Of a DNA stretch of 64,000 nucleotides, positions 44,511 through 52,797 are shown one piece after another. Position 1 is the stretch's first letter. Every line of letters begins with the position of its first letter. This DNA comes from Brachyspira sp949287565. Its GTDB lineage: Bacteria; Spirochaetota; Brachyspiria; Brachyspirales; Brachyspiraceae. Where the stretch lies: assembly GCF_036997615.1 (NCBI RefSeq), contig NZ_JAWLQA010000001.1; one strand, 5' to 3'. Under the pieces are notes generated by a model. It saw only the letters and a program-made list of their open reading frames with translations, was not told where the DNA came from and ran no database searches. Both the position numbers and the translations under genes were made by a program.

Positions 44511-45713
44511 CTATATAGCCCTTGCCATTTTTTCATTACGTATTCTATATACTTCGCCAAGTATCCTTGAAACAACATGAAACAGTTTTTCTGGTATATA
44601 CTGTCCTATTTCAACATTAAAATATAATTCACGGGCTAAAGGTTTATTCTCTATTATTTGTACATCATTTTCTTTAGCTATTTCTTTTATTTTTAAAGCT
44701 ATATGATCTGCCCCCTTAGCTGTTACTACTGGAGCATAATCGCCATTTTCATATTTTAAAGCAACTGCAAAGTGAGTCGGATTTGTAATAACCACATCCG
44801 CCTCTGGAACAGCTTTAAGCATTGTTCTGCTTACAATCTTTCTAGCCATATCCTGCAATTGACTTTTTACCAAAGGATCTCCTTCCATCTCTTTGAACTC
44901 TTCTTTCATCTCATGCTTTGTCATTTTCAAGCTGTTAATATACTGCCTTCTTTGAAAGAAATAATCGAAAGCAGATACTATTATCATAAATACTATTACC
45001 TTAGCAAGCATCTCCAAAACTATAAAAAAGAAAAGATGCATAGCCTGAGGAAGTTCCATATTAGTCATATTAAATAATTCACTGCTTTTTCCATATATAG
45101 TAGTAAAAGTAATAAATGATATAACTACCATTTTAAATAGAATTTTTGCCAAGTTCATTAAGTTTTGTGAAGAAACAAATACTCTTTCTTTAAAGTTTGA
45201 CCAAGTAGGAGCTATTCTTTTAAAATTAGGTTTTAATTTCTTTGTAGTAAATAAGAACTGAGTCTGAGCCAAATTAACACCGACACCAACTACCAAAGCA
45301 ACCGCCATAATTATTCCGGCAGTTTTTGCTAAAAGAACAAATATCTCTAACAACATATCCGTATAAGCTGCATTATTTATTGAAGCATCAGCATTAGAAA
45401 TTTTATTCATTACGCTAATAAAGAATTGCGATACTGTATGAGAAAAATATGTAGTTAAAAGAGCTATCACAGCTATTGAAACTGCTAGAACTAGAGTTTG
45501 ATTTATTTCAGCCGAGTTAACAACACGTCCCTCTTCTTCTCTAGCCTTTCTCTTCTTTCTTTCAGTAGGAAGTTCAGTTCTGCCTTCATCTTCAGGAGAA
45601 GCAAATAATGTTAATGCATATCCTTTTCCTGTAAGACGCAAATATTTTCTGTATAGCTTAGCTTTGAATATAACGAACAATTCAAATATAGAAGAAAGTA
45701 TTCTTTTAATCAT
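44511..45713 (-). CDS. flhB: Flagellar export switch protein FlhB
   Basis: The 400-residue protein has four membrane helices (about 75-255). A cytoplasmic domain contains the self-cleavage site NPTH (Asn311-His314), which switches export from hook to filament substrates. Compared with enteric FlhB (cleavage at Asn269) it has about 40 extra residues at the N-terminus, a hydrophobic/basic segment before the usual EDEGRTELPTERKKRKAREEG-like start at about 41. An internal start is possible but no ATG lies there. It overlaps fliR by 4 bases. Confidence 0.95.
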   Translation of the reverse strand: MIKRILSSIFELFVIFKAKLYRKYLRLTGKGYALTLFASPEDEGRTELPTERKKRKAREEEGRVVNSAEINQTLVLAVSIAVIALLTTYFSHTVSQFFISVMNKISNADASINNAAYTDMLLEIFVLLAKTAGIIMAVALVVGVGVNLAQTQFLFTTKKLKPNFKRIAPTWSNFKERVFVSSQNLMNLAKILFKMVVISFITFTTIYGKSSELFNMTNMELPQAMHLFFFIVLEMLAKVIVFMIIVSAFDYFFQRRQYINSLKMTKHEMKEEFKEMEGDPLVKSQLQDMARKIVSRTMLKAVPEADVVITNPTHFAVALKYENGDYAPVVTAKGADHIALKIKEIAKENDVQIIENKPLARELYFNVEIGQYIPEKLFHVVSRILGEVYRIRNEKMARAI

Positions 45714-46513
45714 ACTGTTCCTCCAGATAAGAAAGTTATTATATTATTAACATCTGCTATAGTAGTTTCCAATACTTTCATAAAATTAGAAACTAGAACT
45801 GGTATCAAAATATAATAAGCAGCCACACCAACAGCTATCTGCATAGGAAAACCAAGCATTAAAATGTTCATTTGAGGTGCCGCCTTCGCTAATAATCCTA
45901 AACTTAATGATAATAAAAACAAAGTAAGTATTATAGGCAAAGCAAGTGAAAGAGCTATAGAAAATAATGAACTCATATAATATATCATTCTATCTATAAC
46001 ACCATTAAATGATGAAGCAAATACAGCCTTTGATGCCTCACTTAATACAGGCATAGCTTTGAAACTGTAAAATAAAGTTCTAACCACCCAGCTTGGTCCG
46101 TCTATAGCTATAAATATTAATACCGCTACCAAAGACTGAAGCTGTCCTAATACAGGAACTGCAACCTGAGATATAGGGTCAACAGTTTCTGATATACCAA
46201 ATCCCATTTGAATATCAAAGAAATTTGCCATAACCTGATAGGCAGTAAATATAATAGACATAAGAAATCCTATTAATATACCAATAAGTGCTTCATTTAG
46301 AAGTGTTAAAAAATATTCCATAAAAGTAGGAGCAGCCTGAACAGATATATCAGCGACCAAAGGAAATATTGCAGCAGCAGCTGTAAAAGCAAGTGCCATT
46401 TTTATACTATTAGGAATAACATTAGATGAGAATAAAGGAGCTACCATAAGTATAGCTATAAATCTTACCATAATGAGCAGGTAAATTTGAAAGAAATTCA
46501 CGAAATTATCCAT
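45710..46513 (-). CDS. fliR: Flagellar export protein FliR
   Basis: The 267-residue integral membrane protein has six hydrophobic segments and the family features VRFIAILMVAPLFSS near the N-terminus and the loop with FDIQMGFGISETVDP. It forms the export gate with FliP5 and FliQ4. Its end overlaps the flhB start (GTATGATTAA-type 4-base coupling at 45710-45713). The gap to fliQ is 48 bases. Normal length. Confidence 0.95.
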   Translation of the reverse strand: MDNFVNFFQIYLLIMVRFIAILMVAPLFSSNVIPNSIKMALAFTAAAAIFPLVADISVQAAPTFMEYFLTLLNEALIGILIGFLMSIIFTAYQVMANFFDIQMGFGISETVDPISQVAVPVLGQLQSLVAVLIFIAIDGPSWVVRTLFYSFKAMPVLSEASKAVFASSFNGVIDRMIYYMSSLFSIALSLALPIILTLFLLSLSLGLLAKAAPQMNILMLGFPMQIAVGVAAYYILIPVLVSNFMKVLETTIADVNNIITFLSGGTV

Positions 46514-46561
46514 TATTAATTCCCTAATTGATTCTCTAAAATATTTTTACACCCAACAAAA

Positions 46562-46831
46562 TTATCTAGCTATAGTTGGAAGTATACTGAACAATCTAAC
46601 AGTAAATGCACTAGTATAATTCAGCATCCAAGAAGCTAACATATATATCACTGCCAACATAGCTATCATTTTAGGAACAAATGTTAAAGTTTGCTCCTGA
46701 ATACTTGTAGTAGCCTGAAGTATTGAGATTATCAATCCAACAATAATTGATACACCCAAAACCGGAGCTGATAGTAACATGAATACCCATAAGGTTTCCT
46801 GTACTAAAACAATAATCGAAGTATCGCTCAT
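46562..46831 (-). CDS. fliQ: Flagellar export protein FliQ
   Basis: This 89-residue protein has two membrane helices joined by the typical segment ISILQATTSIQEQTLTFVPK, which identifies FliQ. Four copies line the export gate. It follows fliP by 56 bases in the conserved order fliP-fliQ-fliR-flhB-flhA. Confidence 0.95.
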   Translation of the reverse strand: MSDTSIIVLVQETLWVFMLLSAPVLGVSIIVGLIISILQATTSIQEQTLTFVPKMIAMLAVIYMLASWMLNYTSAFTVRLFSILPTIAR

Positions 46832-46887
46832 AAAATTTCCCTTAAAAAATTATTAACTATATAAAGCAGCAAAATATATTTCTATAT

Positions 46888-47676
46888 TTATTGGAAACTC
46901 TGTACTATCTGAAGTATTAGAAGTTTCCATCCGTCTACCGCAACAAACAAAATTATTTTAAGCGGTAAGGATATCATAATAGGCGGAAGCATTATCATAC
47001 CCATTGCCATAAGTATGGAAGCAACTACCAAATCTATAACTATAAATGGAATAAATAAATATATTCCCATCTTGAATGCTATTGTAAGTTCATTAATAAT
47101 GAATGCGGGCACAACAACTATGGTAGGAATTCTGTTTAAATCATCAACTGTCTGAATTTCTCTAAGTCTTATATCCGTATTACTTATACTTAAGAATAAA
47201 TCCAAACTCTTCATACCATTCTCACCGCGTAAAGAGTTAAACATAAACATTCTTATAGGCTGTATGCCTCTGCTGTATAATTCATTAACACCTATAGTAC
47301 CATTTAAATATGGCTGAAGTGCCTCATTATTTACCTGAGTTAATGTGGGCATCATTATAAAAAATGTCAAAAATAAAGAAAGCCCCATTATCAATGCTCT
47401 TGGAGGGGTTTCTTGTAAAGACAATGCCCTTTGAACAAAACTTAATACTATTGAAACTCTTATAAAACTTGTTGTCATTATTATTATAGATGGAGATAAT
47501 GACAATATTGTTAAAAGAAATAATATTTGAAGTCCCAAACTAACCTGCTGAGGAGTTTGAGCCTGAGTAACATTTAGTCCTATTGTAGGTATTGGTATTT
47601 GAGTATTCTCTTGAGCGTAAACTACTGCAGGTATAAGTAAACATAATACCAAAAACACCATTAGAAACTTTCGCAT
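46888..47676 (-). CDS. fliP: Flagellar export protein FliP, first gene of the operon
   Basis: The 262-residue protein has a cleavable signal peptide (1-21, ending VVYA) and four further membrane helices. Signature segments are TSFIRVSIVLSFVQRALSLQ, PPRALIMGLSLFLTFF and VPAFIINELTIAFKMGIYLF. Five copies form the export gate with FliQ and FliR. No fliO/fliZ, fliN or fliM gene precedes it, unlike the longer operons of Treponema and Borrelia; a GNAT gene lies upstream instead. TTGGAG stands before the ATG. Confidence 0.95.
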   Translation of the reverse strand: MRKFLMVFLVLCLLIPAVVYAQENTQIPIPTIGLNVTQAQTPQQVSLGLQILFLLTILSLSPSIIIMTTSFIRVSIVLSFVQRALSLQETPPRALIMGLSLFLTFFIMMPTLTQVNNEALQPYLNGTIGVNELYSRGIQPIRMFMFNSLRGENGMKSLDLFLSISNTDIRLREIQTVDDLNRIPTIVVVPAFIINELTIAFKMGIYLFIPFIVIDLVVASILMAMGMIMLPPIMISLPLKIILFVAVDGWKLLILQIVQSFQ

Positions 47677-47750
47677 CTTGAGAACTCCAATTTTATAAAT
47701 TTTTTCTAATCTTTTTTCTTCTAAACTCGATAATGTTTAAGACTTCAATA

Positions 47751-47792
47751 AAGTTAACATATTATCATAAAATAGTCAAGTATTATGTTAAC
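47751..47792 (-). promoter_or_regulatory. Flagellar operon promoter framed by an inverted repeat
   Basis: On the minus strand TTGACT (47774-47779), 17 bp, then an extended -10 TGTTAACTT with hexamer TAACTT (47751-47756). GTTAACAT (47753-47760) and ATGTTAAC (47785-47792) are perfect 8-bp inverted arms 24 bp apart, one over the -10 and one just upstream of the -35. The centre spacing is about three helical turns. Confidence 0.55.
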
Positions 47793-47882
47793 TAATTTAC
47801 AATCCATTATAATAAATTTTATCACTCATATACTATTTACAGTATCAATACAGTGTACAAATTTTTTTTATACAGTACCAAA

Positions 47883-48383
47883 CTAAATAAATAATCCCAT
47901 TAAATAGCAATTATAATAAACGTCATCAATACAAAAAAAGCTCTTTATCTCACCTTCTATAAAAAAACCAAGCGATTTATACAGTTTTAACGCCCTTTCA
48001 TTATCAGTTCTTACGGTTAATTCTATCTTTTTTATAGAATTTTCTTTAGCATAGGCCACAGCATAATTAATAAGTCTTTTGGCTATACCATTACCCCAAT
48101 ACTTTTTTAATACGCTTATTCCTAAATTCACTCTATGCTTTACTCTTTTTCTATCAACACCCTTCAAATTACATATTCCGATAATTTCACCGTCTATTTC
48201 ACATAAAAACATCTTAGTCGTTATGCTTTTTTGTATACTTTGTAAAAATTCCTCCTCTTTTTTTATGTCTAATTCCCTTTCATTAGAATCAGACATCATA
48301 AAATTCGTTTCATCAGACACTTTTACTATGTAATTTACAACATTTTCAGCATCTTCTATATGTGCTTCTCTTATACTACACAT
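47883..48383 (-). CDS. GNAT acetyltransferase (RimI/SpeG-like)
   Basis: From the ATG at 48383 the protein has 166 residues; a TTG four codons upstream is less likely. It is a complete GNAT fold: an N-terminal IREAHIEDAENVVNYI, an acetyl-CoA binding segment VLKKYWGNGIAKRLINYAVA with the pattern Q/R-x-x-G-x-G/A, and a C-terminal VRTDNERALKLYKSLGF. The acceptor could be a protein N-terminus, a polyamine or an antibiotic; it cannot be told. It lies upstream of the flagellar operon on the same strand but is separated by a promoter. Confidence 0.8.
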   Translation of the reverse strand: MCSIREAHIEDAENVVNYIVKVSDETNFMMSDSNERELDIKKEEEFLQSIQKSITTKMFLCEIDGEIIGICNLKGVDRKRVKHRVNLGISVLKKYWGNGIAKRLINYAVAYAKENSIKKIELTVRTDNERALKLYKSLGFFIEGEIKSFFCIDDVYYNCYLMGLFI

Positions 48384-48688
48384 AAACACCTGCAATATTA
48401 ATTATCGGATTTTATTATGTAAACTATAATATGATAACTTATTTTTTCTTATTTTTCAATTGATTTTTTAGAATTTTATATTATTTTTAATATATAAAGA
48501 TTATACATAACATATATACTTTTTTCTAATAATTAATATTATTAATTTTACTAAAAAGTTTATATTTGGTTATAATAAGTGTATATGTATTTTTATTATG
48601 AACTTATTTTACTAAAGGAGAGAAAATAAGTTATTATATTTAACAAAGCAATTATTCATTATTATCAGACTCCTAACACTATTATTGA

Positions 48689-48727
48689 TGGGCTTGTGAT
48701 TTTCCTTAATCATAAGCCCATTGTTTT
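48689..48727 (+). terminator. Orphan terminator-like hairpin
   Basis: TGGGCTTGTGATT (48689-48701) pairs with AATCATAAGCCCA (48708-48720) with one G-U pair and a 6-base loop, then TTGTTTT. No annotated gene ends just before it on either strand. Confidence 0.65.
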
Positions 48728-48728
48728 A

Positions 48729-48757
48729 TTGACAATACTATTTTTTTAAAATAAAAT
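48729..48757 (+). promoter_or_regulatory. Promoter of the META-repeat lipoprotein
   Basis: Perfect -35 TTGACA (48729-48734), 17 bp, TAAAAT (48752-48757), 36 bp before the ATG. Confidence 0.75.
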
Positions 48758-48793
48758 ATAAAAAATAAAAATATAATTATTGGGGTAAAAAAA

Positions 48794-50170
48794 ATGAAAA
48801 AAACACTATTACTACTATCATCTTTACTATTACTACTATCATGCTCTCAACCAAACAATAAAAATATAAACATATTTGAAGCATTAAATGGTAATGAATT
48901 CTATCTTATAGATAATCCTAGAATAACAATAGGATTTGAAAATAGTAATGTTTATGGAAATGCTAGCATAAACAGATATTTTACATCATTCAGCATTAGC
49001 AATAATCAAATAATTTTAGGAACAAATATAGGAGCAACTTTAATGGCCGGAAACGAAGAAGATATGAAAGCAGAACAAGAATTTTTAAATGATTTAGGCA
49101 AAGCTAACTCTGTTTCATTAGACAATGATAAATTAACAATAAAAACTTCTGAAAACAAAGAATTATCTTTCACAAAAAGAAGTTTAAATTACAATGATTT
49201 ATACGGCAGAGAATTTATTCTTGAAAATAAATACCCTGAAATTGGTATAACAATAGGATTTGACACTAATAAAGTTTATGGTTTTTCTGGTGTTAATAGA
49301 TACTTTGCAGGATACACTTTAACTAATAGTAATGTAATATCAATAGGTGCATTAGGCTCTACTATGATGGCAGGTCCCGAAGAGAATATGAAAGCAGAAC
49401 AGGAATTTACAACATTACTTTCAGAAGCATCTAATATCACATTATCAATAACAAATTTAGAAATAACAACAAAATCAGGTGAAAAATTAATATTTAAAGA
49501 TGATTCTATATCAAGCAATAAATTGTTAGGAAAAACATTTTTATTGAAAAATTTCTATAAATATCCTAATGTAGAAATAACTATGTCTTTTTATGGTAAA
49601 GAAAATCAAGTAAATGGTTTTTCTGGTGTTAATACTTACAAAACTTCATATACTAATATAAATGGAAATGAAGTTAAGTTTAATGGTTTAGCTATGACTA
49701 GAATGGCAGGTCCTGAAGAAAATATGAATGCTGAAGCAGATTTCTCTAAATATATGGAAAATGCTAAATATATGTACCTAAAAGGAAAAGAATTAATTAT
49801 AATAGCTAATGATTCTACAATATTAAGATTTGTAGAAGATTATTTTGATGTTAATGAGTATTCAGGAAAAGAATTTAAATTATCAAATATGCTTGAAGGC
49901 ACAGAAATAACTTTATCTATAACTAATAATTCATTTGTAGGAAAATCTGGAGTTAATAACTATAATATACCATTTGAAATAAAAGATGGAAAAATAACAA
50001 TGAGTAAGACAGGAATATCAACTTTAATGGCAGGTCCTGAAGCTGATATGAATGCTGAAGATGAATATTTAAAACTTCTTAATAAAGCCAATTATATATC
50101 TTATAATAATAATACTTTATGCATAAAAACATCTGATGATGATATACTACTTTTTAACATGGTAAATTAA
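48794..50170 (+). CDS. Lipoprotein with four META/HslJ-like repeats
   Basis: The 458-residue protein has a lipoprotein signal with lipobox LLSC (Cys17). Four repeats of about 105 residues follow, at roughly 25-125, 130-235, 240-345 and 350-455. Each repeat runs from a G-x-x-F-x-L strand through GFSGVNRY-type turns to a MAG-E-x-x-M-x-AE motif (LMAGNEEDMKAEQEF, MMAGPEENMKAEQEF, RMAGPEENMNAEADF, LMAGPEADMNAEDEY). This is the pattern of META domains as in HslJ. One domain is usual, so four in a row is uncommon. The role is unknown; surface or periplasmic anchoring is expected. Confidence 0.8.
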   Translation: MKKTLLLLSSLLLLLSCSQPNNKNINIFEALNGNEFYLIDNPRITIGFENSNVYGNASINRYFTSFSISNNQIILGTNIGATLMAGNEEDMKAEQEFLNDLGKANSVSLDNDKLTIKTSENKELSFTKRSLNYNDLYGREFILENKYPEIGITIGFDTNKVYGFSGVNRYFAGYTLTNSNVISIGALGSTMMAGPEENMKAEQEFTTLLSEASNITLSITNLEITTKSGEKLIFKDDSISSNKLLGKTFLLKNFYKYPNVEITMSFYGKENQVNGFSGVNTYKTSYTNINGNEVKFNGLAMTRMAGPEENMNAEADFSKYMENAKYMYLKGKELIIIANDSTILRFVEDYFDVNEYSGKEFKLSNMLEGTEITLSITNNSFVGKSGVNNYNIPFEIKDGKITMSKTGISTLMAGPEADMNAEDEYLKLLNKANYISYNNNTLCIKTSDDDILLFNMVN

Positions 50171-50268
50171 ATATATTTTTACTGTTTCTTATTTATTATG
50201 TTATATATAGTATAGCTACAAACGTCATTTGTTGCGCTCTTAAGATATATATACAAACCCATTATTTT

Positions 50269-50304
50269 CACTCTATGAACTCAAATTTCATAGAGTGTTT
50301 TTTT
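50269..50304 (+). terminator. Terminator after the META lipoprotein
   Basis: Perfect 11-bp stem CACTCTATGAA/TTCATAGAGTG, 7-base loop, T7. Confidence 0.9.
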
Positions 50305-50327
50305 ATGAAAATATGATAAAAAATATG

Positions 50328-50356
50328 TTGATTAATTGAATAATTATTTGTATAAT
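50328..50356 (+). promoter_or_regulatory. Promoter of the PBP1A gene
   Basis: TTGATT (50328-50333) and TATAAT (50351-50356) with a 17-bp spacer, 28 bp before the TTG start. Confidence 0.75.
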
Positions 50357-50384
50357 ATCATAAATATATATTAGGATAACTAAA

Positions 50385-52787
50385 TTGAAAAAACTATTTA
50401 AAAAAATATCTGATAAATACAATAGCATAAATATAGAACAATTCAAAAAATTCTATATAGTTTCTATTACATTAATATTTTTAATAATAACTGTAGTATT
50501 TTCTATATTGGTTGCTGATATAGTTTTGCAGCCTGATGTTCAAGCTGTAGAATTATATAAGCCTACAATACCTACAAAAATATATGATATAAAAGGTGAA
50601 GTAATATCCGAATTCTTCACAGAGCAAAGAGCATTAGTTGAATATAAAGATTTACCTCCTCAATTAATAGAAGCAATAATATCTATGGAAGATAATAATT
50701 TTATGTCGCATTTCGGAATAGATATTATAGGAATATTCAGAGGTACAATAGGAAATATATTAACAGGAAAAAGAGCAAGAGGTGCAAGTACATTAACTCA
50801 GCAGGTTGCTAGAAACATTGTATTAAAATCTACAGAAAGAACAATAACAAGAAAATTAAAAGAAATATGGGTTACTTTTCAAATAGAAAAAAGACTTACT
50901 AAAGAAGAAATAGTTACTTTATATTTCAATCAAATATATTTCGGACACTCTGTATACGGAGTTCAGGCAGCAAGCAGATTTTATTTTAATAAAGATGTAC
51001 AAAATTTAGATTTAGCAGAATGTGCAATGCTTGCTACACTTCCTCCTGCTCCTAATGCATACTCTCCTATCAATAATCCTAATATATCAATAGCAAGACA
51101 TAAAGTTGTTCTTAACAGAATGGCTGATTTAAATTTCATAACTAGAGATGAAGCTAATCAGGCACATAGAGAATTTTGGGAATCATATACAGGAAAAATT
51201 GGAAGAAGAGGATCTACTGCTTATAGTGCATCAATAGACAGAGCTCCTTATGTTACTGAATATGTTAGAAGACAATTAGTAAATAGATATGGAGAAAAAG
51301 CATTAAAAGAAGACGGATTAAAAATATATACTACTATAGATATAGAAAAACAGGAAGCCGCTCAGAAATTATTAACAGAAGCACTTACAGAATATAATAA
51401 TAAATATGAAGGCGGTTCTATGGATATAGTTAATCTATATAATAGAGAAACTATAGATAAAATGAAAATGCTTTCTATATTATTCAATCTTCCTGAAAAC
51501 ACAGCTTATAATAAATTTAATATTGCTGTAAGAGATACTTTAAATAAATATACTACTTTGCCTTTGGCTTTAATGTCTGATATATTCGGAATGGAAGAAG
51601 TTAATGATATAACTATGGAAGTAATGAAAGCCGATGAAGCAGAACTTTCAAGACAGATTGAAGGTGCTTTGGTTTCAATAGATCCTAGAAACGGATATAT
51701 TGTTTCAATGGTTGGTGGTTCAGGATTTACAGCTAGAAACCAATTCAATAGAGCTACTCAGGCAAGAAGACAAGCTGGAAGTGCTTTCAAACCTTTCGTA
51801 TATGCTGCTTCAATGGATGTTACTAACTACAGTCCTTCAACTATCGTTAGTGATGCGCCTATAGGTTTTGTACCTGAAGAAGGAGAAGACGGAGAAGTTT
51901 GGATACCTAAAAATTATTCAGGAAATTTCAAAGGGGATGTAAGTTTAAGATATGCATTATCAGCATCATTAAATATAGCTACTGTTAATGTACTTAACTA
52001 TGTAGGAATTACAAATACTATAAGATATGTAGAGCCTATATTTAAAGCTGAACCTGATTCTGATAAATCTAAAAGAATGTTTAATCATGATTTAACATTG
52101 AGTTTAGGTACAGGATTATTCACACCATTAGAACTTACAACAGGTTTTGCTGAATTTGCTAATGAGGGAAAAGAAGTTAATCCTATACTTATAAGATATG
52201 TTACTGACAGATACGGAATAGTGATGGATAACTTTGAAGATGATTTAAAGAAAAAAGTAACATTAAGAGGCGGACCTAAACAAGTTATAAGCAAAGAAGT
52301 TGCCTACATGATAAGCGACATATTAATGGGAGTATTAAGAGGCGGTACTGCTACAAGTGCTATGTATGAGGCTAAATTCACAAGAAGAGGTGCTGGAAAA
52401 ACAGGAACTTCTAATGACTGGAAAGATGCTTGGTTTGTAGGATATACTCCTGAACTTGCTACAGGTATATGGATTGGATTTGACTCATTCAAATATTCTT
52501 TAGGAAATAATCAGGTTGGAGGTAGAGTTGCTGCTCCTATATGGGGTAAATATATGGTAGAAGCATTAAAAGAGGTTAAACCTACTTGGTATAAAAGACC
52601 TGAAAATGTTGTTAGTATGCAGGTTTGTGCTATAAGCGGACAATTACCAGGTCCTTCATGCTATTCTTTCCAAACTGATTTATTTGTGAGCAATAAAGTA
52701 CCTACTGACACTTGTAATGTATGTTCTCATTATTTGGAAGATTCTAATGAGCTTGATAATATAATAGATTCATTCCTTAATTATTAA
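50385..52787 (+). CDS. Class A penicillin-binding protein (PBP1A type)
   Basis: The 800-residue enzyme polymerises and cross-links peptidoglycan. It is anchored by one helix (23-45). The glycosyltransferase domain shows the catalytic Glu in EDNNFMSHFG (Glu102), GASTLTQQVARNI and KRLTKEEIVTLYFNQIYFG-like motifs. The transpeptidase domain has the active-site serine in SAFK (Ser466), SLN (Ser528) and KTGTS (Lys672). All motifs are intact. The start is TTG with AGGAT upstream. The next gene begins 10 bases after the stop, so they are probably co-transcribed. Confidence 0.95.
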   Translation: MKKLFKKISDKYNSINIEQFKKFYIVSITLIFLIITVVFSILVADIVLQPDVQAVELYKPTIPTKIYDIKGEVISEFFTEQRALVEYKDLPPQLIEAIISMEDNNFMSHFGIDIIGIFRGTIGNILTGKRARGASTLTQQVARNIVLKSTERTITRKLKEIWVTFQIEKRLTKEEIVTLYFNQIYFGHSVYGVQAASRFYFNKDVQNLDLAECAMLATLPPAPNAYSPINNPNISIARHKVVLNRMADLNFITRDEANQAHREFWESYTGKIGRRGSTAYSASIDRAPYVTEYVRRQLVNRYGEKALKEDGLKIYTTIDIEKQEAAQKLLTEALTEYNNKYEGGSMDIVNLYNRETIDKMKMLSILFNLPENTAYNKFNIAVRDTLNKYTTLPLALMSDIFGMEEVNDITMEVMKADEAELSRQIEGALVSIDPRNGYIVSMVGGSGFTARNQFNRATQARRQAGSAFKPFVYAASMDVTNYSPSTIVSDAPIGFVPEEGEDGEVWIPKNYSGNFKGDVSLRYALSASLNIATVNVLNYVGITNTIRYVEPIFKAEPDSDKSKRMFNHDLTLSLGTGLFTPLELTTGFAEFANEGKEVNPILIRYVTDRYGIVMDNFEDDLKKKVTLRGGPKQVISKEVAYMISDILMGVLRGGTATSAMYEAKFTRRGAGKTGTSNDWKDAWFVGYTPELATGIWIGFDSFKYSLGNNQVGGRVAAPIWGKYMVEALKEVKPTWYKRPENVVSMQVCAISGQLPGPSCYSFQTDLFVSNKVPTDTCNVCSHYLEDSNELDNIIDSFLNY

Positions 52788-52797
52788 AGGAAAATGA

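Larger units (their letters stand above)
48384..48793. other. Non-coding region with a possible small RNA unit
   Basis: No ORF is supported. A TATAAT (48571-48576) is followed by a run with CTAAAGGAGAGAAAATAAG (48611-48629) that looks like a ribosome site without a start codon. A strong hairpin follows (48689-48720). A promoter for the META lipoprotein gene comes next. The -35 box for the first TATAAT is poor (TTACTA at 48548), so the transcript is a guess. Confidence 0.4.

Noticed and set aside
44071..44580. 169-codon frame antisense to flhA/flhB
   Set aside because: It is a shadow of the membrane-helix codons of flhA; hydrophobic segments on one strand often leave an open frame opposite.
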